IMG/VR virus record: IMGVR_UViG_3300042332_001215
Location: 22,307-86,306 of that record
Source: a virus
Direction: 5' to 3' (one strand)
Length of the DNA stretch: 64,000 nucleotides
Shown here: positions 28,497 through 38,657 of the stretch, piece after piece
Numbering within the stretch: the stretch's first letter is position 1
Layout of the letters: the number at the start of each line of letters is the position of its first letter
The notes under the pieces: generated by a model
Seen by the model: the letters and a program-made list of their open reading frames with translations, nothing else
Database searches by the model: none
Told to the model about the DNA's origin: nothing
Made by a program: the position numbers and the translations under genes

Positions 28497-30944
28497 TTAT
28501 GTATCGAAGATCGCTGGTGCTTGTCTCATACATAAAGAACTACTCAAGTCTAACAATGGCCCTTCACTTATTCTTGATTCTGGAGCGGCAACGGTGCAGA
28601 AATTAGCTCCGCCGATAGCTTCAAGTTGAACTGCCAATCTATTTTTAGATGTTGCTCCTACAGTTGTATCATTATTAATTCCCAAACGAGTTGTACTATT
28701 TGTTCCCATAATCGTAGTATTATACAATCCACCTTTCCAAACATTTTCTGCAGTTGCTTGGAATTTATTTGATATTCCAGATCCAATATCTGTATTAGTT
28801 CCTGCACGAAGATTAATTTTATTTCCTCCAACCAAACAGAATTTATTCAGTCCAATGTATTTGTTTTCATATGATGTAAATAAGTTCCAAGATCCAGTGC
28901 AAAGATGATTCTGCTCGGTGCAATATGTACTAAATGAAGGTGAATGTAAATCTAGTTGTCCAGATGCACTGAGTCCTAATTTAGATGCTCCAAGAGCAAA
29001 TCCATTGGCAGCACTTAGTTTGGCATCGTTACTGTAAATAGTTTCATGTTCACCAGCATAAGTTACTTTACTTTCTCTGTTTGCAAATACATTATATTGT
29101 CCATCAACTTCTAAATGATAGTTGCCACCAACTTTTAGATGGTAATTGCCTTTAACATTTAAAAATGCATCTCCTTTAATATTAACTTCTTGTTTTCCAA
29201 AAGTAACTTCGGTTTTATTATTGCTGTTGGTAACACGAATATTTCCGGCATCATCTACCTGAAATCCAGTTCTACTTCCACCAGCCTCAATGACAAGTCT
29301 ATTATTGTATGGAGTATCATCCATGATAATAACATGTCCAGTTTCGCTAGCTTGAACAAACTGTTTTGAATATTCTGGATTCCATTTGCCTTGTATATTA
29401 TTAGTAACTCTGAAATTAAATGGGTTACAATTATTACCTGTTAGAGCACACTCATCCCAGTCAATTTGAATTGGAGATTCTGTAGTTCTATTACATCCTA
29501 CTCCGAGAAGGTTCAAAATAAATGAAACAATGTTTCCAACATTTGCTAACAGATTAGCATTCACATAACCATTTGAATCAAACAATTCACCCATCTCTCC
29601 TATGGATCCTACACCCTTTATCAAGTCAATAATTCCAGTAATTGCACTTGCAATTTCAGTTCCAACTGATACAATTTCAAATATGGATCCAAAGATATTA
29701 TTGATACACTGCTCTGCAAAATTAATATAATTTTCTGCCATACTGATTAGATCATTTGCAAGATTCTCAACAAAATCTGTTATGAATCCTTCAATACCGT
29801 TCATTAAAGCATCTACTAATGCTTCATCTAAAGTGCAAGAAATACTTTTTAGTATTTGAATGATTACTTCAGTTACTGTTTTGACGAAATATGGAATTGG
29901 ACTACTTGATGCTAAGCCAATTGCATTTAATATCTTGGTGACTTCTGCCATCAACCAAGACTTAACTTTATTAACTACATACCAAACTAAATTTTTAATT
30001 ATCTGAATGCACCTATCTACTGCAGATTTTAAATTTACTACCTTATTTGTAAACTTGCCGTAAATTTCAATAGGTGTATCAGTCTTTTTAATATAAGTTA
30101 CCTTAGCTTTGGCCGAATGATTAGCTGGTTTTGTTCCATTCATTCCCCTTTTTAGAAGAATGAGGCTGCTTTCATTCTTTCCATTATATCCTATCTGCTC
30201 ACTTCCAATTTTTATTACGCCAACTGGAGGAAATGAATCGACATTAGCTACAGGAATATAAGCTTGCTCTGACGATATATCATTAGTTAGTGTTGGATTT
30301 GTTGCATTTGGGTCATACACAACACCAGTTTTAAAAATATTTCCAAGCCCTTCAATGCATCTTTTTATGTCTTCAGCTAATGTTTTAGCAGGACCATCTT
30401 TACCATCTGCGATTGAAGTAGTTCCTAAATTTCCAGATGGATTTGATGCAGATGCAGGGAGAGAAGATGCAGCAACAGATTCAGATACTAATCCACCTGC
30501 ATCATTAGTTCTTTCTGAATCTTGAGGTTGTCCAGTTTCAGTCTTTTTAGGGGTGATTGCATTTACTGCACCTGGGGTTGTTGCCTGAGATTGAGTTTCT
30601 GGAATTACTACAGATTTAATTTGACTGTAGAAAGATCCCATCACAACTGGCTGTTGGCAGTCTGGATAGTCCAGAAAAAATCCCATGACAAAACTACCAG
30701 CTTTTAGCCCTCCATTTGCAGCATTTCCAACTCCACTGACTGCAGCGTTTGTAGTTGGTTGGAGAACTAAAGCCCAAGGTAAATTCTCTGGCTTTTCAAA
30801 TGGATCATGGAATCCAAGAATTTTAACACGAACTCTGCCTAACTTAGCATCTCTATCATCAGCATTTTCTACTGTGCCAAGCCACCAAGTAAAATCATTA
30901 TTACCAAGAAATGCAGAGTTCTGTAATGTAGGATTAATTGACAT
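28497..30944 (-). CDS. 5: Baseplate hub subunit, gp5-like (spike base and needle)
   Basis: 815 aa. The N-terminal ~130 residues (NNDFTWWLGTVENADDRDAKLGRVRVKILGFHD, LPWALVLQP) are the gp5/VgrG OB-fold that joins the hub to the membrane-piercing spike. The middle (~330-500) is helical and hydrophobic with four Cys. From ~540 a beta-helical needle is seen: EVTFGKQEVNIKGDAFLNVKGNYHLKVGGNYHLEVDGQYNV, repeats of N-x-K-G/V-x-G. The T4 lysozyme domain is absent; muralytic domains are instead on the two tape-measure-like proteins and in the separate endolysin. It follows the cp12 gene by 3 bp with no obvious own ribosome-binding site, so translation is probably coupled. Confidence 0.88.
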   Translation of the reverse strand: MSINPTLQNSAFLGNNDFTWWLGTVENADDRDAKLGRVRVKILGFHDPFEKPENLPWALVLQPTTNAAVSGVGNAANGGLKAGSFVMGFFLDYPDCQQPVVMGSFYSQIKSVVIPETQSQATTPGAVNAITPKKTETGQPQDSERTNDAGGLVSESVAASSLPASASNPSGNLGTTSIADGKDGPAKTLAEDIKRCIEGLGNIFKTGVVYDPNATNPTLTNDISSEQAYIPVANVDSFPPVGVIKIGSEQIGYNGKNESSLILLKRGMNGTKPANHSAKAKVTYIKKTDTPIEIYGKFTNKVVNLKSAVDRCIQIIKNLVWYVVNKVKSWLMAEVTKILNAIGLASSSPIPYFVKTVTEVIIQILKSISCTLDEALVDALMNGIEGFITDFVENLANDLISMAENYINFAEQCINNIFGSIFEIVSVGTEIASAITGIIDLIKGVGSIGEMGELFDSNGYVNANLLANVGNIVSFILNLLGVGCNRTTESPIQIDWDECALTGNNCNPFNFRVTNNIQGKWNPEYSKQFVQASETGHVIIMDDTPYNNRLVIEAGGSRTGFQVDDAGNIRVTNSNNKTEVTFGKQEVNIKGDAFLNVKGNYHLKVGGNYHLEVDGQYNVFANRESKVTYAGEHETIYSNDAKLSAANGFALGASKLGLSASGQLDLHSPSFSTYCTEQNHLCTGSWNLFTSYENKYIGLNKFCLVGGNKINLRAGTNTDIGSGISNKFQATAENVWKGGLYNTTIMGTNSTTRLGINNDTTVGATSKNRLAVQLEAIGGANFCTVAAPESRISEGPLLDLSSSLCMRQAPAIFDT

Positions 30945-30947
30945 TTA

Positions 30948-31163
30948 TCAAACTTCGTATATACGGCATTCAGGGGCGTCTGGATTTTCATCACAGAATA
31001 GTTCCAATGGACTTGGATTTTTAATTTTAGTTGGGTTATTTTCTTTATATTTTAATAGTGACTCAAGTTCGTTTTCCAGGAAACGACGACGCTGAGAATT
31101 TGTATTTGGATCACAAACCTCGTTACGATTTTTTTCTATGTGGTTGTCTAAAGTGTTATCCAT
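30948..31163 (-). CDS. cp12: CP12-like Calvin-cycle inhibitor
   Basis: 71 aa. The C-terminus SPLELFCDENPDAPECRIYEV is the CP12 signature, with Cys57 and Cys66 forming the C-terminal redox loop. The N-terminal part (KNRNEVCDPNTNS then a helix FLENELESLL) aligns with the CP12 N-terminal loop but keeps only Cys17; the second Cys of that pair is Arg. In cyanobacteria CP12 bridges glyceraldehyde-3-phosphate dehydrogenase and phosphoribulokinase and shuts down carbon fixation. Phage CP12 is known to push flux to the pentose phosphate pathway. Here it lies inside the baseplate hub cluster, between gp5 and the gp27-like gene, with gaps of 0-3 bp. Confidence 0.88.
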   Translation of the reverse strand: MDNTLDNHIEKNRNEVCDPNTNSQRRRFLENELESLLKYKENNPTKIKNPSPLELFCDENPDAPECRIYEV

Positions 31164-32492
31164 TTAGAATGTTTCTCTAGTTTCTACGGAAATAGGATTA
31201 ATTTCATTGCCACCAAAAGAATCTCTAGTTAATGTTGCAATGGTTCTCAATTCAGTTCTATTTAGGATAGTATGCCTAATAGAATGTACTAGATACTTTC
31301 CACTTATTCTTTTATCTTCAACAACTTTATTTGTTTTATCTCTCTTGGGAGATGGAATAGAAACATTAATAACATTACCTGCTCTCAGTTTCAGATCTCC
31401 AGGAATAGCAACCTCCAGTTTATTATACTCCAAGAAATAATATCTGTATATAGATTTTTCAAAAGTCTTATTTACTTCATCAATATTATTTAAACTTTCA
31501 ATTTGAGATGATGACATTGGCTTCCAATTAAAAGTAGAAATAGTAGTAGGTCGGTATACTAATCTGGATGGGTTCTTTAAAAGATCTTCATTTGGAAATG
31601 GAGTCATATTTCCGAGATGAGTCATATCCTTCCAGTAGGTAGATGCATTTGTATTCCAATTCTGATAATTTCTATTATTGATATCCACATATAAAGCATT
31701 ATGAGAGAATGCACCATTCCTCAAGTCTTCAAAAATATCAAATGCTTTTGTTGAAGAATAATCCATGATTCTATAATTGTTAGAATCAGATCCTGTAGAA
31801 CTAGTATTTCCCTGAATAAATGTATACTTTGTATTCTTGTTTGGATATGGAGTTGTATCAAAGAGAACATCTAAAGATTTAAAATTATATCCATCTAGAG
31901 TTTCATAGAAAAGATATCCAACAGAATCTTTATACTTTGTTGATACAGATCTTCTAGACATCCATATAGCAGTATCAAATAATCTCCAATTCGTAACATA
32001 CATATCGAATGGATGTAGAGTGCTATCAACTCTACCTTCAAAAGTTTTATCGCTGATTAATTCTAGTTTTTCTTTTAGAAAATCTTCTGCTTTCTTTCCA
32101 TCTATTCTCTCACGAATTCTGGTATGTTCATTTATCAAAGCTTCTTTACTTACAGCATGAATGACATAGACCTGATTTTTTTCTTTCATCACTCTACCAT
32201 CAATCTTGTAGATGTAGAAGTTTAAATTGTAGTCTGCATAAGAAGTTGATATAATTAATTGAATTCTTTCCTGTCCAATTATAGGCAACTCTCCAATAAT
32301 ATTATTTCCAATATCTTGAATTACTAACTGACAATATAAACTTGTAGAAATAATACTTTCATTGATTGTAACTTCTTGTACTAATTGTTTTATATCAATA
32401 AACTTTCTATTGCCCGCAAGACCACCTTCGTCTTTTACGGGATACAATTTTACTTCTTTGAGAGAAAAATCTCCAGCAAAAAATTGATTCAT
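31164..32492 (-). CDS. Baseplate hub protein, gp27-like
   Basis: 442 aa. The N-terminal 150 residues (FIDIKQLVQEVTINESIISTSLYCQLVIQD, GQERIQLIIST) and the C-terminal block (VAIPGDLKLRAGNVINVSIPSP, RISGKYLVHSIRHTI) have the two tube-like beta-barrel layout of gp27/gpD hub proteins, which form the cylinder that holds gp5. Its neighbours are gp5 (through cp12) and the tape-measure-like genes, and TAATG coupling joins it to the upstream gene. The match is by domain layout and synteny rather than close sequence. Confidence 0.75.
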   Translation of the reverse strand: MNQFFAGDFSLKEVKLYPVKDEGGLAGNRKFIDIKQLVQEVTINESIISTSLYCQLVIQDIGNNIIGELPIIGQERIQLIISTSYADYNLNFYIYKIDGRVMKEKNQVYVIHAVSKEALINEHTRIRERIDGKKAEDFLKEKLELISDKTFEGRVDSTLHPFDMYVTNWRLFDTAIWMSRRSVSTKYKDSVGYLFYETLDGYNFKSLDVLFDTTPYPNKNTKYTFIQGNTSSTGSDSNNYRIMDYSSTKAFDIFEDLRNGAFSHNALYVDINNRNYQNWNTNASTYWKDMTHLGNMTPFPNEDLLKNPSRLVYRPTTISTFNWKPMSSSQIESLNNIDEVNKTFEKSIYRYYFLEYNKLEVAIPGDLKLRAGNVINVSIPSPKRDKTNKVVEDKRISGKYLVHSIRHTILNRTELRTIATLTRDSFGGNEINPISVETRETF

Positions 32493-35341
32493 TATAGTCT
32501 ACGCTGTCCTAAGTAAGATGAGCTATCTATGTGTGCAAATGATCCAACTGAATAGTCTGTCCTTTCTAGTGGAGTGACTACATTCAAATTGGAAATCATA
32601 GTATTTCCTTGGGGTATAATATATGTATCTGATAGAGCCACAGGAAGTTTGGATGCCTGAACAAAATCCATACTGCTTGAAGATAATTGTTCTGAATTAA
32701 CTTTTGGTGTAGATGGTAATAGAAGTTCCGCCAGCTGTTTTAATTGTGATCCAATATCAGTCCAAGATGGAGTGGAATCTTGTGTGGAAGTTTCTGCAGT
32801 TCTTGATTCTTGAGTTTGTGAAGGAGAATCTGATGGCCGAATTCCTTGTCCAACAAATTCAAAGTGGCCTCCATGATCTCTGGGACCACCATATGGAGCC
32901 CAATTCCAACCATACTTAGATCCATTTTTCTTTATCCATTCTTTGGAGGAATTATGAATATCCATTCCAATTCCATATAAATGTTTTGATCTAGTAGCAC
33001 CACCTTCACGGTTGTTTTTTGCGATACTTCTTTTGCTGCTTGCAATATCAGTTCCCTTAACTACTCCACCAGAATCTTTCATCATTTTTGCAAATGCAGA
33101 AGCAGCAGCTTGTGAAAACACTACTGGTCTACCTTGTTGATCTGATGCACCTTGAATTGTATATCCAGGTCCAGTATCGGGAACTCCCTGAGTTGCAACT
33201 ACTCCACCAGTTTGATATCTGTCTCTAAACCAGTTTCCTCCATCAGGTCTTCTTCTTCCACCTTTACCTTTATATCCAAGAAAATATTGAGCACCACCAA
33301 CAAACTTCTTTGCCGATTGAGATAAAGGACCATTTTTCTCAAAGTCTGCAAGAACTTGAGCAGCAACTTTAGGATTTCCAGCTTGGAATCTATTTGTTAG
33401 TTGTTGAATGCCATCTGGTTTTGCAGCCAAATCAAATAATTCCTTTTTAGTTAATCCAAGACCACCATATTTTGAATTTGCATTTTCATCCCCAGGGCTA
33501 CCGCCATGTAATGCTGCCGAATATGGAGTAAACTGTTCCTTGGCAGTAATTACTGCAGGAATCCCCCCACTTTGTCCTGCAGCCCTGTTTAAAATAACTT
33601 GATATACATCAGCAACATGCTGTGGTGCTGTAGCTTCCAGTGTTGCTAGATGGGCAGCAGCTCGTTTGTCTGCAGAAGATGCCTTAATAGCATCCAATTC
33701 TGCCGCAGTTAATGATTGATCTGCTCCAGCTCCTCCACCGCCGTCACCACCAGCTCCTCCACCAGCTCCTCCACCAGTATCGCCAGAACTAAAATCTAGA
33801 TTGATAAAATTGTTCAAGATATCTGCAAGAATTTCACGAACACTAGACCCACTGTTATATCTTTCTTTCTTTTCTTGCTCTTTTCTTTGAATAATATTCA
33901 GTGACAAATCGGATCCTATAATTTTATTTAATTCTTTATCAGTTGATTCAGATACCGATGAAGCTAATATTGAAGGTGACTTTCCAGATTGCTTAGCTAG
34001 ATCTGAAGTAAATGCATAATTAGTTTTTCCAAACTCTCTAGTATATGGAGATAGTAACTGTTGTGCAAATGGCCTAATTGCTATTCCAACTGGACCCATT
34101 GAATTGATCAGTGCATCTATTCCACCAATCATAGAAGACGCAATAATACCAAATGGAGCACTTAATATTCCACCATTGTAAATATGTCCAAGAGGAATTA
34201 CTGCCTCTGGTCCAGCCTCACCAATCAAAGCTCTAGTTGGTTTGGTGACAATACCACCAACTGCAAGTGCAGGTTCTTCTTTTTTGGAAACTGCACTCTT
34301 CATCCAATCATATAAATTTGAAGCTGCCCAATCTCCTACAATTCCACCCAAAGCTCCACCAACAATAGTTCCAGGACCAGGGAATACAGAACCAACAACT
34401 GCACCCAATCCCATTCCTAAAGTAGATCCAACAGTTTTGACAATTGCTTTGTCTATTGGATCACCTAATAATAAATTAATACCTAAATTGAGTAAAGGAC
34501 CTACTACAGGAATTCCAGCAACTGTCTTACTAGCTATTGCTTTTAATGGTCCACCTACAAGTTTTAATATTCCTCCAACTGCAGGTGCGGCAGCTTTAGC
34601 TAGAAACTTAAACCCTCCTTTACCAAATACTTTTAATACTGCTCGGACAAGTCCTTTAGCTAATCCTCTTTTAAAAATACTTGTAGTTTTAGTTAGACCT
34701 TGTGCAAGATTAGCAGCTCCTTCTTTAATGCCAGATTTTTTGAAGGCATTAAATATTTCTCCTATCTTGTCGCCATTTTTAATTACAAATTTTAAATCTT
34801 TAATTAATTTTAAAGGATTTAGTAAATATCGTAATCCAAAAAATCCTACAATAGCAGAAAATAGTCCGAGGATTCTTTCTAATATTGAACCTCCAAACAC
34901 CAGACTATGTACACCATTTAATAAATTATTAACTGAGCCAGTTGCAAACCAGTCTATAAATTTAAATACTCCAGATAAACCTTTGACTATAGCTTGAACT
35001 TTCTTTAAATTTTCAGGATCTCCTAGCCACATTAAAGCTTTCAATTTAATGAAAGTCATTAATAAATTTATTATTGTTGTAGACGCTACATCTTGACCCT
35101 TTTTAATTAGTTTAGATTCTCTGGGTTTTTTCTTTTTTGCTTCCTGATTTTTTTCCCTATCTAAAATTGTTTGCCTGGTGGAAAATTTATCTTTGGTTTC
35201 TTGATATTTCTTTTCTAATTTTAATCTATCTTTTTTAAACTTGAGTAGAGTTATTGACGCACTACGAATTTTGGTAAGCTCCTGAAGTCGCTTACCTTGA
35301 GTTAAAAATGCACCTGTTTTAATTGAAGTGAATGTCTGCAT
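32492..35341 (-). CDS. Tape-measure-like tail protein with two peptidoglycan-hydrolase domains
   Basis: 949 aa. Residues 1-70 are a charged coiled coil. About 80-330 is hydrophobic, Gly/Ala-rich tape-measure-like sequence, followed by the motif GGIVTKPTRALIGEAGPEAVIPLG. About 540-700 (VADVYQVILNRAAGQSG, AVITAKEQFTPY, then a Y-x-G-L-G-L segment) looks like a SleB/Hydrolase_2 cell-wall hydrolase. About 760-840 (EGGATRSKHLYGIGMDIH ... DHGGHFEF) has the His-x6-Asp and His-x-His zinc ligands of an M15 D-Ala-D-Ala carboxypeptidase-type peptidase. It shares its N-terminal half with the next gene (WLGDPENLKKVQ; FKFIDW; RYLLNPLKLIKDLK). Likely a tail-tip or hub protein that locally opens the host wall at injection. 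Confidence 0.75.
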   Translation of the reverse strand: MQTFTSIKTGAFLTQGKRLQELTKIRSASITLLKFKKDRLKLEKKYQETKDKFSTRQTILDREKNQEAKKKKPRESKLIKKGQDVASTTIINLLMTFIKLKALMWLGDPENLKKVQAIVKGLSGVFKFIDWFATGSVNNLLNGVHSLVFGGSILERILGLFSAIVGFFGLRYLLNPLKLIKDLKFVIKNGDKIGEIFNAFKKSGIKEGAANLAQGLTKTTSIFKRGLAKGLVRAVLKVFGKGGFKFLAKAAAPAVGGILKLVGGPLKAIASKTVAGIPVVGPLLNLGINLLLGDPIDKAIVKTVGSTLGMGLGAVVGSVFPGPGTIVGGALGGIVGDWAASNLYDWMKSAVSKKEEPALAVGGIVTKPTRALIGEAGPEAVIPLGHIYNGGILSAPFGIIASSMIGGIDALINSMGPVGIAIRPFAQQLLSPYTREFGKTNYAFTSDLAKQSGKSPSILASSVSESTDKELNKIIGSDLSLNIIQRKEQEKKERYNSGSSVREILADILNNFINLDFSSGDTGGGAGGGAGGDGGGGAGADQSLTAAELDAIKASSADKRAAAHLATLEATAPQHVADVYQVILNRAAGQSGGIPAVITAKEQFTPYSAALHGGSPGDENANSKYGGLGLTKKELFDLAAKPDGIQQLTNRFQAGNPKVAAQVLADFEKNGPLSQSAKKFVGGAQYFLGYKGKGGRRRPDGGNWFRDRYQTGGVVATQGVPDTGPGYTIQGASDQQGRPVVFSQAAASAFAKMMKDSGGVVKGTDIASSKRSIAKNNREGGATRSKHLYGIGMDIHNSSKEWIKKNGSKYGWNWAPYGGPRDHGGHFEFVGQGIRPSDSPSQTQESRTAETSTQDSTPSWTDIGSQLKQLAELLLPSTPKVNSEQLSSSSMDFVQASKLPVALSDTYIIPQGNTMISNLNVVTPLERTDYSVGSFAHIDSSSYLGQRRL

Positions 35342-35342
35342 T

Positions 35343-38300
35343 TTATGGTGCTAGTGGATAGGTTGCTAGTGGAATTGGTGGAGTTGTTCCTCCCAATGTT
35401 TGTGACATTGGTTGAGTTGATGATTCAGTTATAGTTTTGTTTGGAGAAGGTAATGTAATTACATTACCACCAGTAGATCCAGCAGATCTGCGTTGAGCTT
35501 GAATATTTGAATTTTCTTTTTGTGCTGCCTGTAATTGTTGAGATCTAGCTGGAACAGATCCAGTAACTTGTGCTGCTGGTAGTTGTGTAGGAGCTGGAGC
35601 TGGAGCTGGAGTTGCAGAAGCTCCAGTCAACATTTTAGTTAAGTCTGCAAGATGGGGAATTATTGATGTCAAAGTAGGTTCTGATGTAGAGCCTGAAGAT
35701 GATGATGATGTCGATGTATCCGCTCCAGGTCCTACTTCCCCAGATGCACCTAAACGAATTCCAGCAGCAAATGTTTGGCCTCCAGAACTTGTGTACATAC
35801 TAGCTTTTCTAAATCCAGCAGTTCTACCATGATGCCATAAATCATTTCCTTCTCCTTTAATTCCTACATGAGTAATAGCACCTGCAGGATATCCATTTCC
35901 ACCTTTCCACAAAACAACATCTCCAGCTTGAAGATTGGATGCTTGTTTAACCACTGCTCCCATATCACTCCCAGCAAAAGAAGCTGCATATCTTACTCCG
36001 TTATATTTTGTTCCCTCAGAATCTAGGTCTCCTTTCTGAGTAACTTTTCCTGCAGCAGGATGTCCAGCAGCTCTCAATGCAGCTCTAGTTGTTACTGCAC
36101 ACATGTCTCCCTGACCTTTACCCATACCAACTATTTTTTTAGCACCTTCTAATATCGCAGCTCCTCCAATTTGAAACTTTGTTCTTGGTCTTCCATCTCC
36201 ACTAGCTTTATTTTCGTTCCTTGTAATTTGAGACATTTTTGAAGAACCAAATCTAGGGAACATTCCAAAATTAATTTTATCTAATTCTTTTGCTCCCCCC
36301 ATACCTGCAACTGCATTTCTATTCAATACATATTCATTATTTTCCAATACTGCAGGATACTTGTCTCCAATCCCAGAACCATGTACATTCCCTCCACCAA
36401 TAATAAACTTTGCAGGTTCCCCATATTTTCCATTCTGTGGAGTCTCCCATGCATCCTTTGTATCAGTTCCCCTTCCACTCACTCCTTTAGATTTTAAAAT
36501 CTTATTCATCTGATAATTATACATTCCAACTGCAGTTTGATCTCCACCAAACATTCCCTTCAGAATTTTGACCTCTCCACTTGAAGGTATTCTAACTAAT
36601 GTGCCACCTAGAGTTTTAGAATCAAATAATCTGTTTGTAGTAATGTCAGTTAATGGATCTCCTGGTTTTTCCCATCTAAATACATCTCCATGAGAATTAT
36701 ACCAGTATTTCTTGTTTCCGTTGATGACTGGTTTTAATCCTGCCCCTGGAGAATGTTCTTCTATAGTTCCCCCTCCACGAGTATTTGATACTACTTGAGT
36801 AGTTCCTTGAACTCCCTTGAGAGTTCCATCTTCTCTAAATCCACCTACTTTTCCAATAGATTGTTTTGCAGTATCTACTGGTGCAGCTGCTCCGTTTCCA
36901 TTTCCAGATGCAGAAGGAGAACCAGTGGCTCCAGGATTTCCAGATGCAGCAGGTGAAGTATTAGTTGATTGAGTATTACTTGAAGCATTCTTGCTAATTA
37001 ATGCACTTAGAATATCTCCAAGTAATCCTCTAACAGAAGTATCTCCAGATGGTTTAAACTCATCAGCTTTTGATTTTGTAATTTTTGGTTCTTCCATTCC
37101 AAATACTTCTTTCACTGCAGACATTCCTTGCCCCACAGATTTAACTGCAGTTTCAGCAAAATTTGTCATTCCTTTTACCAGTGAGGGAGGAATACCAAAC
37201 ATTGAAGCCACATTAGAAATCAATGGCATCAGCATGGGGCCAATCCCAGGAATTTTAGATACACTGGAAGATATTAAAGCTACAATTCCAGCACCTACAA
37301 TTTTAAATGGAAGAGTAAGTAATTTTATAAAACTTGGAATTTGTTTATCTACTCGACCTTTAAACTCATTAACTCCAAAAGATCCAAGTTTATCTAATGG
37401 AAGAATAGCTTCTGGTCCGGCTTCCCCAACAATAGCTTCAGTTGGTTTAGTAACAATTCCTCCCTTTGCAAGCATTGGAAGACCTTGATCCTTTGCAATA
37501 TCTCTTCCAATTAAAGCTGCATCAATTCCAAGAGATGCCGCAGTTCCCCATCCAGGAACTAATGATGCAACTCCTGATAATACTTCTCCACCAGCACCAA
37601 GCCAATCTCCTTTGGATGCTCGATCAGCTGCAAAAAATGCACTTGAAACTGCACCAATTACAGGAAGTGCTTTTAATAAAGATTTACCAGTAATCTTAGC
37701 TCCTCCTTTAGCAGCAGCTCCAGCACCTCTAACAGCAGCACCAGCACCTTCAGTAGCAGCTCCAGCACCTCTAGCAGCAGCTCCCGCACCTCTAGCAGCA
37801 GCTCCAGCACCCTCAGTAGCAGCCCCAGCGCCTTCAGCAGCAGCTCCAGCACCTGCTGAAATCTGTCTACCAGCTTGAGATAAAGCCTCATCTGCAGCTT
37901 CTCCTGCTGCCTTAGGAATCAAATTAGAAAAGAAATTAATTACACCATTAATTGCGTTTGGAATTACCTTTGTAAAAAGGTTTCCAATCATTTTAATATC
38001 TGAAATAATTTTAGTTGGATTCAGTAACCATTTTAAAGTGAAGAATCCAACTACAGCTTCAAGAAATCCAAATACTCTAGTTACACCTTCTCCGCCAACT
38101 AGTTTAGATAATCCACTAAACAATTTATCAATTCCAAACCCAACTATGGCATTTAGAAATTTAAATATATTCCCAAAAAGATTGACAAAATCTTGAATTT
38201 TTTTTACATTCTCTGGATTTCCTGCCCACTCAAGAAATTTATATGCAATGAATGTTTTTATTAAGCCTTGGAAAAAATTTCCTATGCCTTCAAGAGTTTT

Positions 38301-38654
38301 AGCCCCTTGCTTAACTATAGGATTTTTTGATTCATTTTTTCTATTTCTATCTGGTCTTCTTTCTTGCTGAGCTTCTTCATCTCTTGCCTGCTTTTTCTGT
38401 TCAGACAAAACAAATTCTTTGATGGAATCTGTGACCATCTCGTAATGTCTTTTCTCAAGAGTAACGAGAGTTTCAAGTGCTCTTCTAATATAACTTAATT
38501 CTTTTACTTCTTTAATTGCAGTTGCTTTTTCAGCAACCTCACTCCTTAGTGGTTTTCTTGCACCAGAAACAGTCCCACCAAACTTAGTTGGGTCTACGAA
38601 AGATGATACTTTCTGTGTGGGAGATTTCTTTAAACTAAAGAGTGAGATTGCCAT
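35343..38654 (-). CDS. Tape-measure-like tail protein with C-terminal NlpC/P60-CHAP-type domain
   Basis: 1,103 aa, paralogue of the downstream gene: EWAGNPENVKKIQDFV, FKFLNAIVGFG, KWLLNPTKIISDIK and GGIVTKPTEAIVGEAGPEAILPL align with it. About 265-310 is a heptad Ala repeat (GAGAAAE/TEGAGAA, seven copies). Around 750-800 is a second motif, GSGIGDKYPAVLENNEYVLNRNA, seen in phage tail proteins. About 860-980 (GQGDMCAVTTRAALRAAG ... LQAGDVVLWKGG ... ITHVGIKGEGNDLWHHGR) is a papain-like NlpC/P60-CHAP endopeptidase with Cys and His visible. The C-terminus is Pro/Ala-rich. It lies directly behind the gp26/gp51 frameshift pair, as tape measures do behind G/GT chaperones in other tailed phages. Confidence 0.75.
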   Translation of the reverse strand: MAISLFSLKKSPTQKVSSFVDPTKFGGTVSGARKPLRSEVAEKATAIKEVKELSYIRRALETLVTLEKRHYEMVTDSIKEFVLSEQKKQARDEEAQQERRPDRNRKNESKNPIVKQGAKTLEGIGNFFQGLIKTFIAYKFLEWAGNPENVKKIQDFVNLFGNIFKFLNAIVGFGIDKLFSGLSKLVGGEGVTRVFGFLEAVVGFFTLKWLLNPTKIISDIKMIGNLFTKVIPNAINGVINFFSNLIPKAAGEAADEALSQAGRQISAGAGAAAEGAGAATEGAGAAARGAGAAARGAGAATEGAGAAVRGAGAAAKGGAKITGKSLLKALPVIGAVSSAFFAADRASKGDWLGAGGEVLSGVASLVPGWGTAASLGIDAALIGRDIAKDQGLPMLAKGGIVTKPTEAIVGEAGPEAILPLDKLGSFGVNEFKGRVDKQIPSFIKLLTLPFKIVGAGIVALISSSVSKIPGIGPMLMPLISNVASMFGIPPSLVKGMTNFAETAVKSVGQGMSAVKEVFGMEEPKITKSKADEFKPSGDTSVRGLLGDILSALISKNASSNTQSTNTSPAASGNPGATGSPSASGNGNGAAAPVDTAKQSIGKVGGFREDGTLKGVQGTTQVVSNTRGGGTIEEHSPGAGLKPVINGNKKYWYNSHGDVFRWEKPGDPLTDITTNRLFDSKTLGGTLVRIPSSGEVKILKGMFGGDQTAVGMYNYQMNKILKSKGVSGRGTDTKDAWETPQNGKYGEPAKFIIGGGNVHGSGIGDKYPAVLENNEYVLNRNAVAGMGGAKELDKINFGMFPRFGSSKMSQITRNENKASGDGRPRTKFQIGGAAILEGAKKIVGMGKGQGDMCAVTTRAALRAAGHPAAGKVTQKGDLDSEGTKYNGVRYAASFAGSDMGAVVKQASNLQAGDVVLWKGGNGYPAGAITHVGIKGEGNDLWHHGRTAGFRKASMYTSSGGQTFAAGIRLGASGEVGPGADTSTSSSSSGSTSEPTLTSIIPHLADLTKMLTGASATPAPAPAPTQLPAAQVTGSVPARSQQLQAAQKENSNIQAQRRSAGSTGGNVITLPSPNKTITESSTQPMSQTLGGTTPPIPLATYPLAP

Positions 38655-38657
38655 TTA

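Noticed and set aside
34242-34997. 251-codon plus-strand frame
   Set aside because: Lies wholly inside the tape-measure-like gene; Pro/Thr-rich antisense shadow of an Ala/Gly-rich coding strand.
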